A stretch of DNA of 64,000 nucleotides from contig CAUYUJ010022552.1 of assembly GCA_963575745.1 (NCBI GenBank), forward strand, positions 49,137 through 113,136, in the 5' to 3' direction. Made by a program: the position numbers and the translations under genes. This stretch comes from Prorocentrum cordatum. Taxonomy: Eukaryota > Sar > Dinophyceae > Prorocentrales > Prorocentraceae. Of this stretch, positions 43,240-54,186 are shown in pieces. The first letter of the stretch is position 1. Each line of letters opens with the position of its first letter. The notes beneath the pieces are model-generated. The model was not told the origin of the DNA, did no database searches, and worked only from the letters and a program-made list of their open reading frames with translations.

Positions 43240-43560
43240 GGGAAGCAGCAGCCGTGCGGGAAGCGGGCAATCGTCGAGCGGGCTCACGTGGAATGAGGGT
43301 TCGGGCATTAGTTGCCCATTAGTTGCCATGCGGGAAGTGCCCATCTTTGACCTGGCACGCGTGCAAGGGGGTTCCAGGCATTAGTTCAATGCGGGAAGTG
43401 CACCATCATCGAGCGGGCACACGTGGAAGGGAAGTCTAGGCATTAGCTGCCATGTGGGAAGTGTACCTGTCTCGAGCGGGCACGCGTGGAAGGGGGTGGG
43501 GTGGAGGCACTAGCTGCCATGCTGGAGTTGCACCACCCTCGAGCGGGCACGAGGGAAGTG
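43240..43560 (+). repeat. tandem repeat of about 64 bp, five units
   Basis: Units run GCATTAGCTGCCATGCGGG, AAGTGCACCATC, TCGAGCGGGCACGCGTGGAA, GGGGG. They start near 43250 (partial), 43307-43317, 43379, 43440 and 43505. Confidence 0.7.
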
Positions 43561-43843
43561 GCTTCGGTGAGTAGGGGGGAATGCCTGCGTGAGTCTGTGA
43601 GTAGAGGGGGGGGGGCAGCTCCCCGTTAGATCAGAGAGACCGAATCAGACAGGCAGTGGCATGCTTCCACGCCACAGCGTGGCAGACGGGCACGGTGAAG
43701 GAAAACACACACACTCTATCGGGGGGCGGGGGGGTCGGCAGCCATCCATGATCCAGCTTAAGTTTGGGCTCAGGTCCAGGCTCAGCCAACGTTCTTTCCG
43801 ACTTCTCGAACACACGCGCTTAAGTGGCAGTCTTCGGGTGGGG

Positions 43844-44773
43844 ATGGCCATGAGTGTTTCATGTTTTGTGTTTCTGGTCGTGATGTGCGCCGAGAGTTTG
43901 CCCGCCGCCACTGTCCTCACGGTACAGGCCGACCGACAGATGGAACCGACGTATTCGTTGCACCCTTCTTTCCCTACAGGGTCTGGTTGTGGTGGAGCAT
44001 GGGGAATTGAGCGCAAGATCATCACTGGTTCCACCCTGGAGCTTTGCTTTGACGCAGCTCTTGCCGACATCGAGTGTGGGGACACGTTTTATTTTGGGTA
44101 TTCGGTAAGTGGTAGTGGTGCGAGCATCTGTAGGTGTGTCATGGTCGGTCAAACATGCGATGGCGACATGGGCGACGGCAATTGGGCGACAAATGTTTAC
44201 AAGATCGACGACCCAGCAACGTCTACCACTACGACAGAGGACCCGACACAATCTGCCATTGGCGATCCACATTTGCAAAATATGTACGGCCAGCGGTTCG
44301 ACTTGATGAGGCAGGGCGACTTCGTTCTAATCAACATTCCGCGTGGAAAGCCTTTCGAGGACGCGTTGCTTGTTGTAGAGGCTGTTGCGCGTTCATTGGG
44401 CGGACGATGTGCCGACATGTATTTCGTAAACTTGAACATCACAGGTGCTTGGGTGGACAATGCTCAGGCTGGCGGCCTCAGCTTCAGCGCCAACAGCGCA
44501 CTCGACGATAAGCCGAAGTGGGCGAAGTTCGGGCCGGTGGCTCTCAAAGTCGCCCACGGACGCACCGACAAAGGAGACCAGTACTTGAATTTTTACGTCA
44601 AGCACCTTGGGCGTGCTGGGTTTGATGTCGGAGGATTGCTAGGGTCTGACGATCATACGGAGGTAGCGATGCCTTCAGAGCGTTGCCGCAGGTTATTAAC
44701 TTTTCAGGGAGGCAGGAATCCCAAGGCGCCCAATCGCTTAATCGCGTCTGTTGCAGAGGCAACTATTGCGTGA
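43844..44773 (+). CDS. secreted protein with GDPH (VWD-like) domain
   Basis: Single uninterrupted frame. From the ATG at 43844 the 309-residue product starts with a clear signal peptide (MAMSVSCFVFLVVMCAESLP), so I prefer this start; the frame is open upstream to an ATG at 43661, which would put 61 non-hydrophobic residues before the signal. Residues about 45-120 form a Cys-containing domain (SGCGGAWG, LELCF, IECGDTF, ICRCVMVGQTCDG). A Thr-rich linker (TSTTTTEDPTQ) follows. Then comes GDPH at residues 140-143 followed by YGQRFDLMRQGDFVLINIPR, the opening of a von Willebrand factor D-like domain, and a C-terminal GLLGSDDHTEVA element. I associate this layout with an expanded secreted family in dinoflagellates. 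Function unknown; extracellular or cell-covering role is inference. Intronless. Flanks are unassigned. Confidence 0.75.
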   Translation: MAMSVSCFVFLVVMCAESLPAATVLTVQADRQMEPTYSLHPSFPTGSGCGGAWGIERKIITGSTLELCFDAALADIECGDTFYFGYSVSGSGASICRCVMVGQTCDGDMGDGNWATNVYKIDDPATSTTTTEDPTQSAIGDPHLQNMYGQRFDLMRQGDFVLINIPRGKPFEDALLVVEAVARSLGGRCADMYFVNLNITGAWVDNAQAGGLSFSANSALDDKPKWAKFGPVALKVAHGRTDKGDQYLNFYVKHLGRAGFDVGGLLGSDDHTEVAMPSERCRRLLTFQGGRNPKAPNRLIASVAEATIA

Positions 44774-45300
44774 ACGCGTGTGCTTGTTGGCACACGCTTC
44801 GCCCCGTGTAGATTGTACATTCCCCCTTTTGACCGCCCGATGGCCGCACGGCCCTCCTTGCCGCTGTTGGGGCTTTCAGGCCAGCCGCGCTATCTGACAG
44901 TCCGCGGACAGAAAAAATGCTCATGGGAGTCTCGAGTGTTCTCGGAGTTCTGGTTTTAGAGTGCACCAGCGTGTGTTAGAGTCTGGTGATCGATGAGCGA
45001 GCGCCGATTTAGCGTCGATGTGCGTCGATTTTGCGTCGGTTAGCGCCGACTTGCAGCGTCGACTAGCATTGGTGAGCGTCGCTTCACAAGAGCCAGCAAG
45101 ATGACATGGATTCACAGAGTAGCCACGGAACGTGGGGGCGATAGGAGAACCTCCCAGGAGTCGTCTCCCGAAGGAGGCCCGGGCGCGGGACCGCTCGCTA
45201 CTGCCGGCGATTGCTTCCCCCCCCAATCTCCGAGTTCCCCCCAAGACAAGGCGGGCCGTTCAGGAACGAGGGGGGGGAGGCGGAGCAGCTGTTTGTTGAT
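44774..45300. other. unassigned 3' flank with GCGTCGATTT repeats
   Basis: Downstream of the secreted-protein gene. Between 45000 and 45075 there is a degenerate 10-12 bp repeat of GCGTCGATTT and GCGCCGATTT. No other feature is recognised. Confidence 0.45.
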
Positions 45301-45307
45301 TCGCTCG

Positions 45308-45487
45308 AGGCCTCCCAGATGGCTTCGGAGGATCGCGAGGCATCGTCGATGCATCGGCAATGCGGCTCGATGTGGAGCCCGATCTTCTCCATGCGGGCGT
45401 CGCCGCTGCATCGCCGATGTCGCCGATGCATCGGCGATGTGGCGAGATCTGCAGACCCCATTTTCTCCGACCCCATCTGTGAGGCCT
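45308..45487 (+). mobile_element. GATGCATC palindromic MITE-like element, copy B
   Basis: Shorter (180 bp) member of the family at 8118 and 51923. It begins AGGCCTCCCAGATGG, ends GTGAGGCCT, and keeps TCGGAGGATCGC, the orientation marker GCGGCTCGATGTGGAGC and the GATGCATCGGCGATG core. Confidence 0.65.
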
Positions 45488-45554
45488 CTGTAAACCTCTC
45501 GCGATGAAGCCGTCTTCCACAAGAGCCAGATCATTTACACCACTGCATGCTGAT

Positions 45555-45740
45555 CGCTGAGGGCTCTAGGGGCACTCAGCGATGCACATTGGCGAATGTT
45601 GGCGGACGTTCTCGTGCGGTGTGTGTGGGTGGTTTGAAGGGCATTCAGCGATGGACGTTGGTGGATGCTGACGTGCGTCGACACAGCATTCCGCTCAGTG
45701 TTTGCGGCATGTTGGCGGATGCTCTCGTCGGTTTGCGTTT
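45555..45740 (+). repeat. three-unit repeat of about 85 bp
   Basis: Words GGCACTCAGCGATGCACATT, GGCATTCAGCGATGGACGTT and CCGCTCAGTGTTTGCGGCAT are each followed by GGCGGACG/TGGTGGATGCT-like sequence. Confidence 0.4.
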
Positions 45741-45986
45741 TGGGCCCATGCACCTTCAAACATAGCTTTCGTAGACCCTGATCATGTCTGGAGAGCGCAT
45801 TTTGCAACCACCCAGTGTTCGACCATTTCCCGTCGCCTCTTCTCAGAGCCGATAGAACGCAATCCGATATATCATTTCACGGGGTGGCAGGATGGTTGGA
45901 ATCATACAGGCCGAGGCAAAGGCAAGAAGTGGTGGTTGCAGTTCAGCGCTGCTGGGCAACCGAATGCCTGCTGCTATACATTGTGA
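45702..45986 (+). CDS. coding-like ORF of unknown function
   Basis: The second half of this frame (PIYHFTGWQDGWNHTGRGKG, then KKWWLQFSAAGQPNACCYTL) has the aromatic, balanced composition of real protein, and it ends at a proper stop at 45986. No family is recognised and the first 30 residues overlap the 85-bp repeat, so the true start may be later or in another exon. The overlapping frame 45892-46212 has a hydrophobic stretch (MLLASCFVALVLVEIACRYV) and cannot be excluded instead. The next 270 bp (46213-46480) are unassigned. Confidence 0.25.
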   Translation: MRHVGGCSRRFAFWAHAPSNIAFVDPDHVWRAHFATTQCSTISRRLFSEPIERNPIYHFTGWQDGWNHTGRGKGKKWWLQFSAAGQPNACCYTL

Positions 45987-46655
45987 TTGTCCTCGCATTG
46001 AAGGAGGATCCCTGGGCCCAAAAGAGGGGCGTATTCGGCGAATTGGATTTGCAGTGATGAATCCGCGTTGCCTCACCCCGATGTTGCTTGCATCGTGTTT
46101 CGTTGCGCTAGTTCTGGTCGAAATTGCGTGCAGATATGTGACGAGACTTGCTTCCAAGTATGCTTCGATAGTGAGATTACGTTTGAATGATGCCCCCTAC
46201 TGTCGCATGTGACGAGTATAGTTTCCAATGTTATAAGCAACGGGTGTTTGACATTATTCATACATCTTAGGTGCGGGGATACTGACATGCGTGATACCCA
46301 TCAGCCTCACTCCTCCCGCTTCCTCCCTTCCACCCAAAAGGCACTCACACCCAGACTCACACTCAAAGTTACGCATGCTCCGACTCACCCATAGTCATAA
46401 AGTCAGTTCTACCTTCCACATCAAAGTCACTCCTTCCTTCTACCGCAAAGTCCCGTTGTCGCATTCTGGATTCACAGAAGTGCACAGTGCACAGAAGAGA
46501 GATCCAACGTAAAGATCCTAACGTGAAGATCCAACGTAAAGATCCAAAGTAAAGATCCGACGTGAACATCCAACGTAAAGATCCAGCGTACAGATCCAAC
46601 GTAAACATCAAGTGTAGAGATCCAACGCAAAGACCCAACGTAAAGATCCACGTGA

Positions 46656-47680
46656 AGACCCTAGGTGCACTTTTTTCCAATGTGGTTTCCCGACGGCGTG
46701 AAGATAACCGCGCAACGCGGTGCCAGACCCTGGATTATTGTGTTGGCCTGACTTCTCGTCGTTACAACCCCCCTTTTGCCGCCTTGGCCAGGGCGCCGCC
46801 CTCGGCGTCCCTGGTGTCGTCGTCGCCCTCCTCCTTTCGCCGACGCGTAAGAGTGACCTTTCCGCGCGGTTTTTTTGCCCTCGGGGGGGCCGTCGTCGCC
46901 GCGGCCGGACGCAACTCGATAAACGGGTCGGGGCCGATTTTGATTGGATTTCGTCCGCACTAAAGGTCGCTCATGCCGCAGATCACTCCTACGTCCCCCC
47001 GACTTTTCCTCATTGCATTTCTGTAGATTTGATGGTCGATTTGTATCGACCGTCGATCTTCGATAATTTTTCCTCGATCTCGGCCTCCGGAGGCCAGTGT
47101 TCGAGCCCTGGGACCATATGAAAAACGAGCGGGTGATAAAAAACTACCCTTGGAAAGGGTCATCGTCGGTCCGCGTCGTCGGTGGCGATGGCGCTGCGTT
47201 TCCGGCTTTCAATAGTTTTTGACGTGCGGGGGCCATTTTCAGGCCCCGAACGCCGTCGTCGGTCGGTCGCCGTCGTCGGTCGCCGTCGCCGTCGTCGGTC
47301 TTCGGTCATCGTCGGTCGTCGTTGTCGGTCGTCGTCGGTCGTCGTAGTCAAATCGTCGTCGCCGGTCGTCGGTCGTCGCGTTCGGTGGCCGGCGAACGCC
47401 CCTAATGCCATCGCCGTGCGACAGTGGCGGGCGTCAAGCGGGGGAAGACCCAGACCTCCAACGCCTTGAAAACGTCAAGACCGAGGTTTTTGGCGATGTT
47501 TTGCCTCCGGGAGCCCTCAGCGGGGGACCGCGAAAAAATTATGTGGGGATGAAAGACCGGTCCTAAGTCAGTTGTCAGGACATCCAGGGACCGCGCATGG
47601 ACAATTGAAAACATCGGAGATCGGGGCACCGTTTCTCGCCCATCTCCCCGTTCTCCTCCCCCTCTAAAGCAGCGTCAGGA
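46656..47680. other. conserved core of composite element, copy 2
   Basis: Homologous to 33326-34260, with the same order of landmarks: GATAACCGCGCAACGCGGTG, TCGTCGTTACA, GCCTTGGCCAGGGCG, GACGCGTAAG, GCGGCCGGACGCAACTCG, TCTCGGCCTCCGGAGGCC and GGCGTTCGCC-type words. The triplet-rich part (47240-47390) is longer than in copy 1. Confidence 0.55.
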
Positions 47681-47689
47681 GCGGGTTAA

Positions 47690-50600
47690 GCAGCTGCGCG
47701 AGGGGTCCCCATCGGGGGTCGCACGTAAAAGGTCCAGAGCAGATCCAGCGCGAAAATTCCAGACCCCACGGAGAGATCCAACGTGAAAACCCAACAGGAC
47801 GAATACCAGATCTCACGTAAGGGTCCAACGCAAAGATCCCACGCAAACATCCAACGTAAAGATGTCGAGTGGAAAAATCCGAAACCCCACGGAAAGATGC
47901 AACGTGAAGATCCAACGTGAAAAGTTCCAGACCCCACGTGAAATCCAGCGCAGAGATCCAACGCAAAGATCCAACGTTTGGATCCAACGCGACAGCTTCA
48001 GAGCAGATCTAACGTGAAGATCCCAGGCGCCGCGGAAAGATCCAGCGAACAGATCCAGCGGAAAGATCGAGCCTGCACAAACTCCAGATCCCACGGAAGG
48101 GTCCAACGAAAAGATCCAACATCAAGACCCAACGTCAAAATCCAACCAAAGAGCCAACGTAAAAGTCCCAGAGGAGATCCCATGTAAAACTCGCAGACCC
48201 CGCGGAAAAGATCGAACGTAAATATCAAGTGCGAAAAATTCCAGATCCCACGCGCAAGAGGTCTAACGCCAAGATCTCACGTAAAGAGCCAACGTGAAGA
48301 TCCGAGGTAAAAAGTTCAGACCATATCCAACGTAGTGACAAATTCCAGATCCCACGCGGAGATCCAATTCAAAGTTAAAGCATTCCCATCGTACAAACCC
48401 CAGACCCCACGTAAAGCTCCAACGTAAACATCCAACGTCAAGATCCACGGTGAATAATACCAGAGTCCACAGAAAGATCCAACGCAACAGAAAACCGATC
48501 GCAAAGATCCAACGCAAACGTCTCAGGGCAGATCCAACGTAAAAACCTCAGACCCGCGTAAATATTCAATTTAAACATCCAACGTAGAATTCCAACGCGA
48601 CAAATCCCAGATCCCATGAGAACCCGATGCAAATATCCAACATGAAGATCCATAGTGAAAGTCTCAGGGCAGATCCAACTCAAAAACCCTTGGCCTTTGA
48701 ACGTTTCCAGATCCCCATATGATCCAACGTGTAGATCCAACTAGCAGCGATCCAACGCAAAGATCCAACGTCAAAGTTCCATGGCACATTGACCGCGACA
48801 GCCTCGGACCCCACGCGAAGATCAAACGCGAAGCTGCAGTGCGAATCGCCGCAGCATTCTCGCGCAGAGCCAACGCAAAGATCTAGCGCAAAGACCCGAC
48901 GCAAAGACCCAACGCACATATCCAACGGAAAGATCCAACGTGCAAATTCCATCGCAGCTCCAACGTGCAAATCCAAGACCCCACGCAGCCACCCAGCATG
49001 AGAATGCAACGCAAAAGGTTCGGCATGGGAAAACGTCCGCATTCCACGTGAGATCCAATGCAAACACCCAACGTAAACATCAGACATAAACAACAGCAGG
49101 CAAAAACACCCAACGTAATTTTCAAACGTGAAAGATCAAGCGCAAATATGTAAGGTCACGACCCAGCGTGAAGATCCAGAGTAAAGAACCCACATGCACC
49201 AGCGAAGTTTAATGTGGATGTCCAAAAGAAATCGCCGACGCTCCAATGTGGATCCAATGCGCAAGACCAACGCGAAGTCCGACGTCAAAATCAAACGCGC
49301 AGGCCCAACGCAATAAAAAGCAGCAACAAACAAGAAGCGCAAATGGGGCGCATAGGCCCAAGGCCACGCGCTCATGAAATCCGAACATCAGGGCCCAACG
49401 CGACCCAACGTGAAAACCTAGCTTGACCCCCCCGCAAAGATCGAGCACGAAAGCGCAGCTCGAAAATCCAACGCGGGGCCCCAGCGCAGAAGCCCAACGT
49501 AAGAGCCCAAGGTACAAATCCAACGCACGCATGCAACGTAGAAACCCAAGCAACCCGATGGAAAACTCCAACGCGAAAACCAGAGCAAACACTCGTTTAA
49601 ACAATGCAACAACCGACGCAACATTTCGACGCGGAGACCAAGTGCAAACATCCAATGTAAAGACCACGCTGTAAAAGTGCAGCGCAAAAAGCCAACGTTT
49701 TATATATATATATATATAAACAACAGACGTAAGGACCGAACGTGACCCGCGAACCCAATGTGAACACCCAAAGTAAAACCCAGCGTGTAAATTCAACGTG
49801 GGGGCCCGAGGCCAAGCATGTAATGGAACACCAAACATGCAGACATACCAGCATGTTCTGTTAAAAACATCGACGTAAAATCCCGGGTAGAAGTTCGACG
49901 CGCTACGTTTATTTAAAAGTTGCGGCGCGAAGCCCCGACGTGGAAAGCCAGCCTAGAAACCCAGCGAAAGCCCAGCGTGAAAAATCCAAGGTCAAGACCC
50001 TGCGCATAAATCAATCGTAGAGACCCAACGCACAGATCCAACGTGAATATCCAACGCAAAGGCCCAATGCGACAACCCAACGCAAATACCAAACGTATAG
50101 ATCCAACGCAGATATGCAACGCGACGATCCAACGCAAATATCCAACGCAAAGATCCAACGCGCAGGCCGAACGAAGAGACCCAACGGAGAGATTCAACGT
50201 CAAGATTATTCCCGCGCAGACATTGAACCCAAGAGCCCAATGTGAAAATCTATCGTAAAAACCGAAGGTGCAAGTTCAACGCGAGAACCCAAGGTCGAAA
50301 CTCCACGAGAATATCCAGCGCGCAAGAAACAAACAAATTATGTTCAACACCTCCATGGAACACTGAAATAAACAATTGCGACGCTAAGAAGAAACAACCT
50401 AAAGGCGGCGCGAAACTCCGACATGGAAACCCAACGTAAAAATCAAACGTGAAGACCCAAGGTAAAACATCAAACGTACAACGTCCTACGCACAAAAACC
50501 AGGAAACAAAAAACAACCAAAACAAACACGCGTAAATATCCAGCGTAATAATCGAACGTTAAGATCCAGCGTGGAGATCAAACGCAGACATCCAACGTAA

Positions 50601-50995
50601 AGATCAAACGTAAAGACCCATCGTAACAATTCAACGCGAAGATCCAACGTAAAGCTCCAACGCAAATCTTATTCCAACGCAGCAATTTAGTCCGAGAGCC
50701 CAGTGGGGAAATCTCGAGCAGAAGTCCGACGTGCAAGTTCAACGTAAGAACCCAGAGTCGAACATTTCACATTACAAAATCAATTAAAAACACAGAACGT
50801 AACAATATAAAGTGCAAACCTTCACATCAAATTGTGGACTTGGAAAGCCATCGTAAAAATCCAACGTGGAAACGGAACAGAAGAGTCCAACTTAGAATCC
50901 GACGTACAGGTCTAGAGTCAGATCCAACGTGAAGATCCAACGCAAAGGTCCAACGTAAAGATCCTACGTTAAAAATTTAACGCGGAATTCAACGC
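47690..50995. repeat. 13-bp satellite array, copy 2
   Basis: Degenerate AAAGATCCAACGT units over 3.3 kb. The higher-order block with GCGGCGCGAAGCCCCGACGTGG or GCGGCGCGAAACTCCGACATGG landmarks is present near 49922 and 50405. A TATA microsatellite sits at 49698-49725. Confidence 0.8.
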
Positions 50996-51344
50996 AAACG
51001 TGCATTTACAGCTCAGAGGTCGATGTGCACTTACAGCTTACCGTCCGGGGAGCTCCCTATTCGAAGAAAACCGTCGGATAATCGTCAACAGGGCCATAAC
51101 ACCATCCCTGGAGTTTGAATGCCGCGAATCTGCGTGACAGCTGTGTCCTGTCAATCCTACGCCGTGCCAGAACATCACTCGTGGGACGTCAACACGCCGT
51201 TGACTGTCGCGTCCTGATAATCTTAAACCGTGCCAGAACACAAATCCGAGGATTTCAACCATGCGAATCGAGGCGAAGTTACCGGCCCCGGAGGCAAGTG
51301 CCACATTTTGGAAACAAAAAAACAGGAACCGTTTTCCGTCCTTC

Positions 51345-51495
51345 ACGCTTGATGCAAACATTTAACACGAATGCGCGTGCCGCTTAAAGCGAGAGTTGCC
51401 CACTCTTGAAACTGATGCAAACTTCTGAGAAGAATGCGCGCGGCGCTGAAGTGAGAACCGCATATTGAAAACCAGCCGCCCTCCATCCTCGAAGC
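51345..51495 (+). repeat. two units of the 27985-type repeat
   Basis: GATGCAAACATTTAACACGA and GATGCAAACTTCTGAGAAGA are each followed by ATGCGCGCGGCGCT-like sequence and GAGAG/GAGAACCGC; the second ends CCCTCCATCC, as in the block at 27985-28340. Confidence 0.5.
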
Positions 51496-51499
51496 TTCA

Positions 51500-51920
51500 G
51501 GATGACAAACGGTGGTGAAGTCTGAGGCGGGACGCCCGGCCCGCCCTGCCGACATGCCTGGGCGTGCGACAGGGAGGAGTTATTCACAAGGAAGGGGGAT
51601 GGAGGAGGGGGAGGAAGCAAGGGAGAGAGAGAGAGAGAGAGGGAGGCACGAGAGACAACTGGCCAGCTCGGCGCCCACGGGGTTGGCCCAGCAGGAGCCA
51701 GAGAGGCCCCGAGGGACACAGCACCCACAGAAGGCCCAAGGAGGCGCGGAAGCGCCAGAGGCTCCCGGGCCGGAGGAGACTGCAGAGGCCCAGGGCCCCC
51801 GCGCAGGCCGGGCCACGATGGAGACCCGAGCAGGCCAAGACGACCCCGCTCGGCCGAGCGAGGCACGGGGAATCCCGCGGCGGTCCTCAGAACTTCGACT
51901 AGGGTATGAGAGGCTCTAGC
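51500..51920. other. unassigned purine-rich sequence
   Basis: GA-rich, with a GA run at 51625-51641. Open frames follow from composition; none has a recognisable motif. Confidence 0.4.
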
Positions 51921-51922
51921 CT

Positions 51923-52150
51923 AAGCCTCCTAGACGGGGTCCGAGTAGATGGGGTCGAAGGATCGCTCCGCATCGCCGATGCGGCTCGATGTGGAGCCCG
52001 ATTTGCTTCACGTCGACGTCGCCGATACGTCGCCGACGTCGACGATGCATCGCCGATGCATCGCCAATACATCGCCGATGCATCGCCGATGTATCGGCGA
52101 TGCGGCGCGATCCTCCGACCCCATCGACTCGGACCCCATCTAGGAGGCCT
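51923..52150 (+). mobile_element. GATGCATC palindromic MITE-like element, copy C
   Basis: 228-bp member of the family at 8118 and 45308. Left arm AAGCCTCCTAGACGGGGTCC, GAGTAGATGGGGTCG, AGGATCG; right arm the reverse complement (CGATCCTCCGACCCCATCGA, CTCGGACCCCATCTAGGAGG). Core of 11-bp CGATGCATCGC units with the GCGGCTCGATGTGGAGC marker in the same orientation. Confidence 0.75.
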
Positions 52151-52154
52151 CTAC

Positions 52155-53125
52155 CTTTGGATGCTCGTCACGTTCTGCGGCCGCCCGCGGGCCCCGCAGG
52201 CCCCCTCCCCCCCGGCCCTCAGTCGTCCCTCGTGCGCCCGCCATATTCCAAGACGACCTCGGCCGCTTCGAGCCTCAACTTGGCGACGGCGGCCCTGAGA
52301 AGGGGCGCCGGGATGAGCACGGCGGTGCGCGAGAGGCGCTCACTGAAAGCGTCGGCACCTTCGGAACACGGAGCTGTCTTCCACGCCATCGTGCGCGAGA
52401 AATCCGCCCGCAGGAAAGAGCCCAGCCGGCTCCAGTCGGGGATGTTTGGTCGGGGACCAGTTTGGTTGCCTCGTTAGTTGCCTCGTTGTGCTGTCGTGCC
52501 AACCCAGGTTAGCAAACACATGCGGAACGAATGACATGGCGATCGCCATCATGTTGAATCCGTTGATGGCGTAACAAATTCCCCACCGAAAATGTTGGTT
52601 CGACGGGGCCACCCCCGAGCCGCCCCATTTCAATGTTGCCTTCGCGGCCGCTGCAGGAGCGCAAGCATCGTCATAATAAACGCCCGGGGCTCTCAAAGCA
52701 TGGGCAAGGGCTTCTCCGTTTGCGGGGCACTTGTTTCGCCAATGGTGATAACGATCAGTGGTAAGCCCCTTCTCGAAGGGGAGGAAGGGAATTCGAAAGA
52801 AGTGCCCCGCTAAACCACCTACGCCCAGAGGGCTGCTGGGATGTGTTTGCGTACGCCTGAGCTTATCCACCGAGCATCGCCGAACAATAATCCGCCATGG
52901 TTTAGCCCACGACGCAAGGAAGTCTGGCTTCCAGGGCATACCTCGGGCCCCTGGCGGCCGATCGGGACGGTCCAGGCACCCCCAGAACGATCTCGGCGAG
53001 GTGCAGCTGCTGGAGGACACCTGGAGGCGACAGAACCTGGACGAACCGACGGCAACGTTCAAGGACGTCTGTAAGCGAACGACGCGAGAATGTCAGGGTT
53101 TGTCCTCTGGGTCCTGCCAGGGCGT
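52155..53125. other. ambiguous region with coding-like frames on both strands
   Basis: The minus strand frame at 52340-53062 is open for 240 residues and has protein-like patches (for example GICYAINGFNMMAIAMSFVP). The plus strand at about 52980-53110 has another (QNDLGEVQLLEDTWRRQNLD). They cannot both be genes and neither matches a family I know. I leave the region unassigned and flag it as the most gene-like piece between the MITE and the retrotransposon. Confidence 0.25.
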
Positions 53126-53130
53126 GCACC

Positions 53131-53475
53131 TGGAGGAGGAGGAGGAGGAGGAGGAGGAGGAGGAGGAGGAGGAGGAGGAGGAGGACAAGGAAAGGGAGGA
53201 GAAGGAGGAGGAGGAGGAGGAGGACTCATTGGAGTCGCGGCGGCAGCATAAAGATCGAGCGCGCCAGATGGGACCATAATCGGAAATTTGCCCGCCGCCC
53301 TGGACCCAAATCGCATTCGAAAGCGAGGAGGAGGAGGAGCTGGAGGGTCTGGAGCTCCAGGAGGAGGGAGGATCGGAGGGAGGGAGTTGAAGGAGGAGGA
53401 GGAGGAAGAGGAGGAGAAGGAGGAGGAGGAGGAAGAGGAGGAGGAGAAGGAGGAGGAGGAGGAGGAGCCAGAGGA
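53131..53475. repeat. two GGA arrays
   Basis: GGA triplets at 53131-53225 and 53387-53470 separated by unique DNA. The segment 53480-53912 up to the retrotransposon is unassigned. Confidence 0.9.
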
Positions 53476-53912
53476 GGCGGGGAAGGAGGCGGAGCGATTC
53501 CTCACCCGCACGCGCGACAGGGCCTGTACGGAGTGCCCGTCTGGCACGAGGTGTTCGGCCGCACGCTGCGGTGACGCGCGCCCTCCTCTTGGAGGGACCC
53601 CCGCTGCCGCAGATGTGCACCGTGTTTTTTTTTGCTGGGCGGCGCGCCTGTAGGGGCCGTAGACACGCGAACGGCGATGCGGGCAGCGGCGATGTAGGTC
53701 TCGGCATTGTAGGTGGGGGTGGTTCGTGGCCAGCCCAACTGTAGGAAAGGTTTGTTCGTGCTTTCCTATCAGTTGTTCCCGGGTAGCTCGTGGAGAGCTA
53801 AGAGGGTTTCAGATTAAGAAGCCGGAGCCGCAGGGTAGCCCCGGAGGTCGTTCCGGCTTCCGTCCACACACCTCGGCGCGCTTCGCTTGAAGTCGCAGCG
53901 GGTCCCGAGAGG

Positions 53913-53917
53913 CCTTT
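53913..53917. repeat. target site duplication, left
   Basis: CCTTT directly before the 5' LTR; the same five bases follow the 3' LTR at 61908-61912. Confidence 0.75.
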
Positions 53918-54149
53918 TGTGAAGATTTCCAGGCTCGCCTCAACCCGCCTATCCCTTTCCTCTTTTGCTCTCCCTCTGCCCCTCTCCCGTGCTCCCGCAA
54001 CCACTGTGGGCCCAAGCCTGGGGCCCCAGGTTTCTTTGCTTCTCGGGCGGCCCGCGCCCGAGATCGTGGAGCCTGTGCTGGCGCGCTGGCTGGTGCAAAA
54101 GGGGTTGCGCTCACACTGACAGCAGCAGGGAAGCAGATCGGTGTTCAAA
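53918..54149 (+). repeat. 5' LTR
   Basis: 232 bp, starting TGTGAAGATTTCC and ending GTGTTCAAA. The end is set by the CCTTT target duplication next to the 3' LTR; without it, one more C could be included. It starts with the usual TG but ends AA rather than CA. It holds a pyrimidine-rich TTTCCTCTTTTGCTCTCCC tract; TTTT motifs replace TATA boxes in some dinoflagellate promoters, so this may be the promoter region (inference). Confidence 0.9.
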
Positions 54150-54150
54150 C

Positions 54151-54173
54151 TGGTCGCGGAGCAGGTTTCGATC
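54151..54173 (+). other. primer-binding site
   Basis: TGGTCGCGGAGCAGGTTTCG and the next three bases begin one base after the LTR. The reverse complement ends in CCA and resembles the 3' end of eukaryotic initiator-Met tRNA (GATCGAAACCTG followed by an acceptor stem), allowing one gap and a few mismatches. Copia elements usually prime with initiator-Met tRNA. The exact dinoflagellate tRNA is not known to me. Confidence 0.65.
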
Positions 54174-54186
54174 TACGGCGGCAAGC

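Larger units (their letters stand above)
46480..51044. repeat. composite element with 13-bp satellite, copy 2
   Basis: Same layout as 33068-38216: GTGCACAGTGCACAG (about 46480), short AAAGATCCAACGT array (46495-46655), core (46656-47680), long degenerate array (47690-50995) and the end sequence CAGAGGTCGATGTGCACTTA, then CAGCTTACCGT (to 51044). Its last 20 bases match the left end of copy 1 in reverse complement at 17 of 20 positions. The left terminal repeat itself is not recognisable in this copy, so it may be truncated or diverged there. Confidence 0.65.

Noticed and set aside
43250-43560. CRISPR array
   Set aside because: The 64-bp repeats are degenerate and contiguous with no unique spacers of constant length, and the genome is eukaryotic.
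54151-54173. tRNA gene fragment
   Set aside because: The tRNA-like 3' end is the retrotransposon primer-binding site; no cloverleaf is present around it. I found no convincing tRNA or rRNA gene in the window.
53965-54186. Gag start at 53965
   Set aside because: That ATG is inside the LTR and upstream of the primer-binding site; the residues before 54187 are LTR-encoded and would also occur at the 3' LTR.
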